From Oscillatoriales cyanobacterium CG2_30_40_61 (GTDB lineage: Bacteria; Cyanobacteriota; Cyanobacteriia; Cyanobacteriales; Microcoleaceae): DNA of 33,790 nt. Within the stretch, counting starts at the first letter, position 1. The number at the start of each line of letters is the position of its first letter. The stretch covers positions 1 to 33,790 of the forward strand of contig MNYZ01000050.1 in the NCBI GenBank assembly GCA_001873365.1. The letters run 5' to 3'. A model generated the notes under the pieces. That model saw only the letters and a program-made list of their open reading frames with translations, was not told the DNA's origin and searched no databases. Made by a program: the position numbers and the translations under genes. This document shows positions 1 to 6,643 of this stretch, one piece after another.

Positions 1-247
1 CTAGTTTTAATCCAGCGATTCCTTTGCCTTTAAAAACTTTTTTCCAATGCCCAACAAAAAATTCGCTTACACCTAAAATTTGGCTGATTTCACGGTAAAT
101 TTTACCGGTGAGCGCCATCCTGACAGCTATTGCTCGTTTTAGTTCTCTTGCCGAAAGATTACTCTCAATTAAAATTTCTAATTCAGCTATTTCTTTGTTC
201 CGCTCTTTTTCTGCCTGTTGTAAGTCATTCATAATTTTTATTGTCAT
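1..247 (-). CDS. Transposase-like helix-turn-helix protein, N-terminal part (cut by window edge)
   Basis: Reading the minus strand from an ATG at 247 gives 82 residues with no stop before the window edge, so the rest of the gene lies outside. A charged helical start (residues 7-30) is followed by a helix-turn-helix-like stretch with ARELKRAIAVRMALTGKIY and EISQILGVSEFFVGHWKK. This resembles the DNA-binding head of IS630-type or related transposases. A second in-frame ATG at 232 is also possible. The catalytic part is not visible, so neither activity nor exact IS family can be judged. It could also be a stand-alone HTH protein. Confidence 0.55.
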   Translation of the reverse strand, partial: MTIKIMNDLQQAEKERNKEIAELEILIESNLSARELKRAIAVRMALTGKIYREISQILGVSEFFVGHWKKVFKGKGIAGLKL

Positions 248-553
248 AATCAAGTAGTGTATATCATTATATCATGCTCTTGATAATGATTTAGGACTGC
301 TATATATAATAAAATTCAATAATTTGTCAAGATTGATCAACCCGATTTCTAGGGCATATTTTTACTGGACTTTTTTCTAATTTACTTCAAATTTACTTGT
401 AATTGACTAGAGTTAAAATTGACTTCAAATTTACTAATAATATTTTTTCTAAGTTACCTAGCTCTACTTTGAAGATGTTAACTTAATTGTAGTGAACCTC
501 TACCCAGTCTTGTAAACCGGGTAAAGGCATCTAGTTAAATAATCTATCTCATT
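248..553. other. AT-rich intergenic region without a gene
   Basis: No credible ORF is seen on either strand. It is AT-rich and contains the direct repeat ACTTCAAATTTACT twice, about 50 bp apart (near 384 and 422). It separates the divergent transposase fragment and the cupin gene, so both promoters presumably lie here, but I cannot assign -35/-10 boxes with confidence. Confidence 0.5.
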
Positions 554-1009
554 ATGAACGAAACACTGACTCAACGCAATAAAGTTGCGATCGCGTTTGC
601 TGGGTTGTCTAATTTATTGAGTTCACTGATCACCATCTTTCGGTTATTAGTTCTCAATGATCATCGCCAGTTAGAAGGATTACGAAAACGGGGAAAATCC
701 CATGAATTTGGATATATTTATACCCCGTTACTGGAAATTGGATTTTTAGAAATCTATGTGATGTTTTGGCCCGTTGGAAGCCGGAGTTTAGCGCATTACC
801 ATCAACGAGCTTGGGCGTTTGTTCGGGTTCTTTTTAACTCGGTTTGTGAGAGTAAATTTGGGGTTTCCCGGGGTGAAATTTTGTTATTAACATCAACCAT
901 TGCTCAAGCAAATTGTTGGTCAGTGACAGCACCATTTCAAGTGCATGAAATTGAAGCGACCCAGGAAGAAGGGATTACTTTTCACTGCTATTTAGGTAAA
1001 CGAAACTAA
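554..1009 (+). CDS. Short cysteine-dioxygenase-like cupin
   Basis: A 151-residue protein whose C-terminal two thirds fit the cysteine dioxygenase type I pattern. There is a W-x-P-G turn (FWPVGS, 71-76), then AHYH giving H81 and H83, then AFVRVLFNSVCE, then VHEI giving H131, then FHCY giving H144 and Y146. In known thiol dioxygenases three histidines (HxH plus a later H) bind iron, and a Ser-His-Tyr set near the end shapes the active site. H81/H83/H131 and T142/H144/Y146 sit at matching spacing. The protein is shorter than usual family members (about 200 residues), and its first 60 residues are not recognisable. Cysteine or 3-mercaptopropionate oxidation is therefore an inference. It stands alone, followed by a hairpin repeat. 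Confidence 0.6.
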   Translation: MNETLTQRNKVAIAFAGLSNLLSSLITIFRLLVLNDHRQLEGLRKRGKSHEFGYIYTPLLEIGFLEIYVMFWPVGSRSLAHYHQRAWAFVRVLFNSVCESKFGVSRGEILLLTSTIAQANCWSVTAPFQVHEIEATQEEGITFHCYLGKRN

Positions 1010-1015
1010 CGGATG

Positions 1016-1046
1016 ATCCCCCCTAACCCCCCTAAAAAGGGGGGAA
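1016..1046. repeat. Poly-C/poly-G palindromic repeat
   Basis: CCCCCC at 1027-1032 and GGGGGG at 1039-1044 form a six-pair stem with loop TAAAAA, preceded by a second C-run (CCCCCCTAA). The same motif recurs three times around 4351-4529. It lies right after the cupin stop and may act as a terminator, though it has no T-tract. Confidence 0.75.
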
Positions 1047-1071
1047 TTAGATAAAATTAGGAGATAAAATT

Positions 1072-1473
1072 ATGCCAGAATGTAATGGATTTAATTGTCG
1101 TTGGATTCAAGGCCATGATCAAAATCATTGGGTGTGTTTAACCTGTGGACAAGAACGTATAATCCGCAAAAATGATCCGGTTATAACGTTTATTGTTGGG
1201 GTAGCGATCGCTTTAAGTTTAACTTTAATTTTCGGTTTTCATTCCTCTAACAAAGAAGCTCCACCTCCTAGTTCAGAAACAACCACTAAACATCGGTTCA
1301 TCCTTCAAGCTACAGAAAATCTGGAAACGGTAATGAGTTTAGATCCAAAATTCCAAACGTCAACTCCGTCTAACTTCAATAATATTCCCCCAATTCCCAG
1401 CGATTTACTAATTTTTTGGTGCTGCTTTCTGTTGGTTCAGTTTTTAATGTTTTTCAACCAAAAAAGGAGATAA
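1072..1473 (+). CDS. Zinc-ribbon membrane protein of unknown function
   Basis: 133 residues with no family I can name. Cysteines C4, C9, C22 and C25 form a C-x4-C plus C-x2-C arrangement typical of a small zinc ribbon. A hydrophobic helix at about 38-56 follows, then a polar Pro/Thr/Ser-rich stretch (62-105) and a second hydrophobic helix at about 111-128 ending in a positive tail (NQKRR). The likely topology is two membrane spans with the ribbon on the cytoplasmic side. The start is supported by AGGAG seven bases before the ATG. A HIP1 octamer lies inside the first membrane span. No functional partner is evident nearby. Confidence 0.6.
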   Translation: MPECNGFNCRWIQGHDQNHWVCLTCGQERIIRKNDPVITFIVGVAIALSLTLIFGFHSSNKEAPPPSSETTTKHRFILQATENLETVMSLDPKFQTSTPSNFNNIPPIPSDLLIFWCCFLLVQFLMFFNQKRR

Positions 1474-1490
1474 AATATTTGTTTTGAGTG

Positions 1491-1521
1491 ACAATACCGA
1501 AATATTGCTTAGTGGTATTGT
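1491..1521. terminator. Hairpin after the zinc-ribbon gene
   Basis: ACAATACC (1491-1498) pairs with GGTATTGT (1514-1521) across a 15-base loop, 18 bases after the stop. There is no strong T-tract, so it is only a possible transcript end. Confidence 0.35.
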
Positions 1522-1541
1522 TGATAATATCCCAATATCTC

Positions 1542-1569
1542 GTAGGGGCGAGGCGCGCCTCGCCCCTAC
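1542..1569. repeat. Perfect 28-bp palindrome
   Basis: GTAGGGGCGAGGCG is followed immediately by its exact reverse complement CGCCTCGCCCCTAC, with no spacer. It is far richer in GC than the surrounding DNA. It looks like a dispersed cyanobacterial intergenic repeat; copies elsewhere cannot be checked here. Confidence 0.85.
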
Positions 1570-1619
1570 AGGGTTATAATTGAATCAGACAGGTTAAAAT
1601 CTGAATAAGGGAATTAATA

Positions 1620-2192
1620 ATGGTACAAATTCTTGACAACACATTGAGTTTAGAAGACTTTCTAAATTTACCCGAAACCAAACCCGCAAACGAATATATT
1701 AATGGTCAAATTATCCAGAAACCGATGTCAGGAGGAAAACATAGCGCAATTCAGGGAGAACTTTTTACTGCTATTAATAATATGGCTAAAGAACAAGCGA
1801 TCGCTTTAGCTTTACCTGAGTTAAGATGTACCTTTGACGGTCATTCTATTGTTCCTGATGTGGCGGTTTTTGTGTGGGATAGAATTCCCCTTGATAATGA
1901 TGGAGATATTGCTAATAGTTTTAATGCTCATCCTGACTGGACAATTGAAATTTTATCACCAGAACAAAGCACAATTAAAGTTACCAGTAATATTTTACAT
2001 TGTTTGAATTGCGGTTGTCAAATGGGATGGTTAATTGTTCCAGAGGAAAAGTCTATTTTTGTTTATCCTTCAGGACAACAACCGATGTTTTTAGATGAAT
2101 TCGATGCTGTAATTCCGGTTCCTCAATTCATCTCTAATTTAACTATAAACTTGAGGGATATATTTAGTTGGTTGAAAGTGAATCAGGGTTAA
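1620..2192 (+). CDS. Uma2-family (DUF820) putative endonuclease
   Basis: 190 residues of the Uma2 family, a PD-(D/E)xK-like nuclease fold highly multiplied in cyanobacteria and of unknown biological role. Visible family marks are the N-terminal LEDFLNLPE and EYINGQIIQKP, VPDVAVF with D80, WTIEILSPEQS with E110, and GWLIVPEEKSIFVYPSG. The lysine-rich motif that normally follows E110 is partly kept (K120). The start ATG is preceded by AAGGGAATTAATA. It converges on another Uma2 gene with only 12 bp between the stops. These genes are frequent in repeat-rich accessory DNA, which fits here. Confidence 0.85.
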   Translation: MVQILDNTLSLEDFLNLPETKPANEYINGQIIQKPMSGGKHSAIQGELFTAINNMAKEQAIALALPELRCTFDGHSIVPDVAVFVWDRIPLDNDGDIANSFNAHPDWTIEILSPEQSTIKVTSNILHCLNCGCQMGWLIVPEEKSIFVYPSGQQPMFLDEFDAVIPVPQFISNLTINLRDIFSWLKVNQG

Positions 2193-2204
2193 TTAATTAG
2201 AGAA

Positions 2205-2777
2205 TTAGGTAAAAAACAATTCAACTTGACAGCGAAATTCTGGTAAAATCGGAGAGGATATTTGATCAGTTATTAACAGGGTTTCAGCTAAAATTAACTG
2301 ATGATTTTGACGACGATAAACCTGAACTTGCTGTTGATGGCGATCAACAATCCAATATTCCTGAACTCCTTGAATAGAATAGAGTTTTAACTTGGCTTGT
2401 TTATCCCGTCTTTCGTTTTCTTTTCCGGGCGATAATACTTCAACCACTAACTCAGGAGAACCTGTTAGATGTCCAGCACTATCTAATAAAGTCGCTAATT
2501 TTTCCCGACTCACCCAAACCACATCAGGAATAACATTATCAGATTCAGTATAAATAATTCCAGGTGTCATTGCAGGTTGTCCTAAGTTTGTGCGACGTGA
2601 CCAAGCATTTAATTCTGCATAGATATTACCGCAAATCCGTTGATGATTCCAATCTGGTGCTCTAGTCACAAATAATTCCCCTGCAATAATTTCATAACGT
2701 TTCCACTCATCATTTGACAACAACTCTAAATCGGCTGTCGTCCACTTCATTGATTCTGCCAGAGTTTGATTGATCAT
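2205..2777 (-). CDS. Uma2-family (DUF820) putative endonuclease
   Basis: 190 residues with a more canonical Uma2 pattern than its neighbour: RYEIIAGELFV, NVIPDVVWVS with D85, LVVEVLSPGKENERRDKQ with E113, and the lysines K126/K129/K131 ahead of LYSIQGVQEYWIVD. D85, E113 and the lysine are the expected PD-ExK-type catalytic positions. The two Uma2 proteins are clearly different in sequence, so this is not a recent duplication. The biological substrate is unknown. It is divergent from leuC, about 160 bp away. Confidence 0.88.
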   Translation of the reverse strand: MINQTLAESMKWTTADLELLSNDEWKRYEIIAGELFVTRAPDWNHQRICGNIYAELNAWSRRTNLGQPAMTPGIIYTESDNVIPDVVWVSREKLATLLDSAGHLTGSPELVVEVLSPGKENERRDKQAKLKLYSIQGVQEYWIVDRHQQQVQVYRRQNHQLILAETLLITDQISSPILPEFRCQVELFFT

Positions 2778-2938
2778 AAAATCAGGGTAGAGTTAGATAT
2801 TATTTTATCCGATTTTAATATTTATTATCACCCCCCAGAGATTAATTTATTCCCGATACTTAACACCACAGATCCATTAACCGCTAAAATAAATACCAGT
2901 ATAGAGAGCGTTACAAACGCAATTATTTTTCAGATTCT

Positions 2939-4342
2939 ATGAGCGAAAGAACACTATTTGATCAAGTATGGGAGTTGCATACCGTTGGCACTCTGCCATC
3001 AGGACAGACTCAACTTTTCATTGGTTTGCACCTGATCCATGAAGTTACAAGTCCCCAGGCGTTTGCGATGTTGCGCGATCGCCAGCTAACCGTCCTGTAT
3101 CCTGAACGTACCGTCGCCACAGTGGATCATATTGTTCCGACGGAGAACCAAGCCCGTCCTTTCACGGATGTATTAGCCGAAGAAATGATACAGTCCTTGG
3201 AACAAAGCTGCAAAGAACACAATATCCGTTTTTATAATATCGGATCGGGAAATCAAGGGATTGTGCACGTGATTGCACCGGAACAGGGGTTAACCCAACC
3301 GGGGATGACCATTGCTTGCGGCGACTCCCACACCTCGACCCATGGGGCTTTTGGGGCGATTTCCTTTGGAATTGGCACATCTCAAGTCCGGGACGTGCTG
3401 GCGTCTCAAACCCTGGCGTTAGGGAAACTGAAAGTCCGCCGGATCGAGGTGAATGGGGAACTACAACCCGGAGTATACGCAAAGGATGTGGTGCTGCATA
3501 TTATTCGGACATTGGGGGTTAAAGGGGGCGTGGGCTACGCCTATGAATTCGCCGGAAGCACCATTGAGGCGATGTCCATGGAAGAACGGATGACGGTTTG
3601 TAATATGTCGATTGAAGGGGGCGCCCGATGTGGCTATGTTAACCCCGATCAGGTGACTTACGACTACTTACAGGGTCGGGATTTTGCCCCCAAAGGCCAG
3701 GACTGGGAAAAGGCGGTGGCTTGGTGGAATAGTATCCGTAGTAGTACGGATGCGGTTTATGATGATGTAGTAAAATTTGATGCTGCGGAGATCGCGCCCA
3801 CCGTGACTTGGGGAATTACCCCCGGACAGGGCATGGCCGTTAATGAGTTGATTCCCACCTTAGAGCAGATTACGGAAAGCGATCGGGAAGTAGCAAAAGA
3901 AGCCTATGAATATATGGAATTTGCCCCCGGAACCCCCATTCAAGGGACAAAAGTGGACGTCTGTTTTATTGGCAGTTGTACCAATGGTCGCCTCAGCGAC
4001 CTGCGCGAAGCCGCGAAATTTGCCCAGGGTCGCCAGGTTGCCAATGGGGTGAAAGCCTTTGTGGTTCCTGGTTCGGAACGGGTGAAGGTTGCAGCCGAAG
4101 CCGAAGGACTTGATAAAATCTTTGAAGCGGCGGGGTTTGAATGGCGCGAGGCGGGCTGTTCTATGTGTTTGGCGATGAACCCCGATAAATTGCAGGGAAA
4201 TCAACTGAGTGCATCCTCTTCTAACCGCAACTTTAAAGGTCGTCAGGGTTCGGCCAATGGTCGGACATTGTTAATGAGTCCGGCGATGGTGGTGGCGGCG
4301 GCGGTTAACGGTGTTGTTACGGATGTACGGGAGTTGTTATAA
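2939..4342 (+). CDS. leuC: 3-isopropylmalate dehydratase, large subunit
   Basis: 467 residues, the normal LeuC length. With LeuD it converts 2-isopropylmalate to 3-isopropylmalate in leucine biosynthesis, in the cytoplasm, using a [4Fe-4S] cluster. The three expected cluster cysteines are present: C347 in [10 protein letters not shown] and C407/C410 in GCSMC. Other marks are [25 protein letters not shown] and the C-terminal [12 protein letters not shown]. The ATG start gives the family-typical N-terminus ([12 protein letters not shown]). leuD follows on the same strand after 268 bp, so the two may or may not share a transcript. The coding sequence looks clearly more GC-rich than leuD and most neighbours. 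Confidence 0.97.
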   Translation: MSERTLFDQVWELHTVGTLPSGQTQLFIGLHLIHEVTSPQAFAMLRDRQLTVLYPERTVATVDHIVPTENQARPFTDVLAEEMIQSLEQSCKEHNIRFYNIGSGNQGIVHVIAPEQGLTQPGMTIACGDSHTSTHGAFGAISFGIGTSQVRDVLASQTLALGKLKVRRIEVNGELQPGVYAKDVVLHIIRTLGVKGGVGYAYEFAGSTIEAMSMEERMTVCNMSIEGGARCGYVNPDQVTYDYLQGRDFAPKGQDWEKAVAWWNSIRSSTDAVYDDVVKFDAAEIAPTVTWGITPGQGMAVNELIPTLEQITESDREVAKEAYEYMEFAPGTPIQGTKVDVCFIGSCTNGRLSDLREAAKFAQGRQVANGVKAFVVPGSERVKVAAEAEGLDKIFEAAGFEWREAGCSMCLAMNPDKLQGNQLSASSSNRNFKGRQGSANGRTLLMSPAMVVAAAVNGVVTDVRELL

Positions 4343-4350
4343 GCACTTCA

Positions 4351-4381
4351 CCCCCCCTAGCCCTGCCTTGGTAAGGGGGGG
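4351..4381. repeat. Poly-C/poly-G hairpin repeat
   Basis: CCCCCCCT (4351-4358) pairs with AGGGGGGG (4374-4381) across a 15-base loop, 8 bases after the leuC stop. It belongs to the same repeat family as 1016-1046. Confidence 0.75.
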
Positions 4382-4448
4382 AACTGAAGGGCATTTGCTT
4401 CCCTGGCTAAGAAAAGGCTGAAAGTCTCTTGATCTTTTTTAAGTGTCC

Positions 4449-4529
4449 TAGATCCCCCCTAACCCCCCTTAGCAAGGGGGGAACCGGATTTCAAAGTCCC
4501 CCTTGGGAAGGGGGATTTAGGGGGATCTA
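4449..4529. repeat. Compound inverted repeat in the leuC-leuD spacer
   Basis: The outer arms TAGATCCCCC (4449-4458) and GGGGGATCTA (4520-4529) are perfect, and the complementarity continues imperfectly to about 22 bp per arm. Each half also folds on itself, for example CCCCCC TTAGCAA GGGGGG at 4463-4481. The result is an 81-bp MITE-like or structured intergenic element. It may affect transcription between leuC and leuD. Confidence 0.75.
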
Positions 4530-4610
4530 ATCTCCGGTTTAAAATAGAGATTTTCGGCTGAATGGGTGGGGGTCAGGTCAATTCTTAACATAAATTACGG
4601 AACTTCAACA

Positions 4611-5204
4611 ATGAGTAAAATTCAAAGTATTTCAGGAACAGGTATTCCTTTAGTCGGCAGTGATATTGATACTGATCGGATTATTCCCGCCCGGTTTTTA
4701 CGGTCTATTACCTTTGAGGGATTAGGGGAACAGGTCTTTGCTGATGATCGCCAACAAATGCAGGGTAAACACGCCTTTGATTTACCCGAATATCAAGGGG
4801 CAAATATATTAGTAGTTAATGCTAATTTTGGTTGTGGTTCTTCACGGGAACACGCGCCCCAAGCTATGGCTAAATGGGGAATTAAAGCGATTATTGGGGA
4901 AAGTTTTGCCGAAATATTTTTAGGAAACTGTGTCTCAATTGGGATTGCTTGTGTTACCGCCGAACCAGAAGCAATTAAAGCAGTTCAAGAGGCATTAAAA
5001 GCTAATCCTAAAGCAGCTATTAACCTCGATTTAGAATCCATGAAAGTCCACTGTGGAGATTTAAGCATTGATGTGAATATGAATACAGGTTCTCGTCAAT
5101 CTTTTATTACCGGAATGTGGGATAGTTGTGGACAATTAATTGCTAATATTGAGCAAATTCGAGCAACAGCCACAAAATTACCCTATCTGAATTGGGCAAG
5201 TTAA
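4611..5204 (+). CDS. leuD: 3-isopropylmalate dehydratase, small subunit
   Basis: 197 residues from the ATG at 4611, the normal LeuD size. It completes the isopropylmalate isomerase with LeuC. Family marks are GSDIDTDRIIPARFLRS near the start, NFGCGSSREHAPQA (the substrate-binding swivel-domain loop) and SFAEIFLGNCVSIGI. An in-frame GTG at 4566 would add 15 residues but gives a non-conserved N-terminus, so ATG 4611 is preferred. The codons are AT-rich, in contrast with leuC. A MITE-like element follows 48 bp downstream. Confidence 0.96.
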   Translation: MSKIQSISGTGIPLVGSDIDTDRIIPARFLRSITFEGLGEQVFADDRQQMQGKHAFDLPEYQGANILVVNANFGCGSSREHAPQAMAKWGIKAIIGESFAEIFLGNCVSIGIACVTAEPEAIKAVQEALKANPKAAINLDLESMKVHCGDLSIDVNMNTGSRQSFITGMWDSCGQLIANIEQIRATATKLPYLNWAS

Positions 5205-5252
5205 ATCCCAAAAATGGCAAGGAGGCGTTAAGTTTCCTTGTTGTTTTTATTT

Positions 5253-5354
5253 AGGACTTACGCACCAAACCGGGTTTCTGAACCAGAAATCACCGATTTC
5301 ATCCGCAAAATTAGGGCTAGAAACCCGGTTTCTTGGGTCTTGTGCGTAAGTCCT
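5253..5354. repeat. MITE-like element, copy 1 (102 bp)
   Basis: Perfect 13-bp terminal inverted repeats AGGACTTACGCAC (5253-5265) and GTGCGTAAGTCCT (5342-5354) enclose inner inverted motifs ACCGGGTTTCT and AGAAACCCGGT. It has no ORF. A second copy with the same ends and inner motifs lies at 12743-12851. No clear target-site duplication is seen. Confidence 0.85.
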
Positions 5355-5582
5355 GTTATTAAAAAACTCTGTTAATGTCAGACAAAAAAAGTATAAGGGT
5401 GCAATTACAATTTCCAGTTAATATAATTTAATCTGATATTCACTACTTAAATATTGGCTACTCATAATTTATCAGGAGGTAAAGACTATTGCCTATTGCC
5501 TATTCGTAATCCGTAATTTGTAATTACCTATTACCCATGACTCATTACCCATTACCCATTACCCTCAACTCCCAGGAATTGT
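5355..5582. other. Intergenic region with ATTACCC tandem repeats
   Basis: There is no gene. Low-complexity sequence before the lipoprotein gene includes TTGCCTA repeats near 5489 and three ATTACCC units at 5544-5564. No promoter boxes could be assigned confidently. Confidence 0.6.
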
Positions 5583-6611
5583 ATGTTCCAAACACCAAAA
5601 ATATTGACAAACATCCTATTAGGAATTATCATTTTAGTGATAATAGTCAGTTGTAGTCGGTTGAATCAAGAACAATTGACAACCTCCGATTCCCAGAGTC
5701 AATTTAAAGTGGCGAGTATTTTCTCCGGTTCTATAAAAGATGGGAGTTGGAGTCAGGCTAATTATGAAGGATTAAAATTAATTGAAAAACAATATAATGC
5801 TGAAATTAGTTACACCGATAATGTATTAGACGCAGACAGTCAAGCATTGATTAGTCGCTATGCTGAACAAGGATATAATTTAATTATCGGTCATGGTGGT
5901 GGTTATATTAAAGCTATGGAAAAAGTAGCTAAACAGTTTCCAGAAATCAAATTTGCTTTAGTCACTACCTATGCTGGGAATAATACAAATTTGGGGGCGG
6001 TTGCTTTTCGTTCGGGCGAAGTAGGTTATCTTACTGGAGCATTAGCTGCGATAAAAACCAAGACTAATAAAGTGGGTTATATAGTGGGATATGATTACCC
6101 AGTTTATCAAGAAGAAGCAGAATTATTTAAACGTGGCGCAACTGCAACCGGGCCTAATATTGAAGTCTATACTAAATTCTTGAAGACTTGGACAGATGCA
6201 GAAAAAGGCAATCAAGTCGCCCTAAATTTATTAGAAAAAGGAGTTGATATTATAGCGATTAATGCTGATGAAGCTGGAATTTCAGCTTTAAAGTTAGCTA
6301 GTGAAAAACCAGAGGTTTATGGCATTGGGTGGACTAAAGATCAATATAATCTAGCTCCGGGAAAAATTTTAACCAGTGTCCTACAGAATATTCCTGAATT
6401 AGTCTTAAAAATTGCTACTTTAGTTCAGCAAGGACGCTGGGAAGGTAAACAATATAAATATGGTCTGCGGGAACAAATCTATGATTTTGCACCCTTTCGA
6501 GGTACATTAACGGTTAAAGAAGAAGACAAATTTAATCAGATTAAACAACAAGTAATAACCGGAAAAATAGATATTACCCCTTCTGGGCTAACAACAGACT
6601 ACAATAAATAA
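5583..6611 (+). CDS. BMP-family substrate-binding lipoprotein
   Basis: 342 residues. A hydrophobic signal (11-22) ends in IVSC, a lipobox placing lipidated Cys at C24, so it is an exported lipoprotein. The mature part matches the basic membrane protein (BMP/Med/PnrA-like) family: FKVASIFSGSIKDGSWSQANYEGL, IIGHGGGYIKAMEKVAKQFPEIKFALV, FRSGEVGYLTGALAA, KVGYIVGYD, and YGIGWTKDQ near the end. Characterised members bind nucleosides or related small molecules for ABC import, but the ligand here is unknown. No ATPase or permease gene is nearby. Instead, 32 bp downstream on the same strand lies a sensor kinase, suggesting the lipoprotein may present a ligand to the kinase. Confidence 0.85.
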   Translation: MFQTPKILTNILLGIIILVIIVSCSRLNQEQLTTSDSQSQFKVASIFSGSIKDGSWSQANYEGLKLIEKQYNAEISYTDNVLDADSQALISRYAEQGYNLIIGHGGGYIKAMEKVAKQFPEIKFALVTTYAGNNTNLGAVAFRSGEVGYLTGALAAIKTKTNKVGYIVGYDYPVYQEEAELFKRGATATGPNIEVYTKFLKTWTDAEKGNQVALNLLEKGVDIIAINADEAGISALKLASEKPEVYGIGWTKDQYNLAPGKILTSVLQNIPELVLKIATLVQQGRWEGKQYKYGLREQIYDFAPFRGTLTVKEEDKFNQIKQQVITGKIDITPSGLTTDYNK

Positions 6612-6643
6612 AAATAGATCATTTCCCTGTTATTGGAAAAATC

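Noticed and set aside
3162-3482. Minus-strand ORF inside leuC (106 aa)
   Set aside because: It lies wholly antisense to a conserved gene, has no family features and is explained by leuC codon bias.
3860-4204. Minus-strand ORF inside leuC (114 aa)
   Set aside because: Shadow frame of leuC with low-likelihood protein composition.
5543-5564. ATTACCC repeats as a possible CRISPR-like or telomere-like array
   Set aside because: Only three 7-bp units with no spacers; simple low-complexity repeat common in such intergenic DNA.
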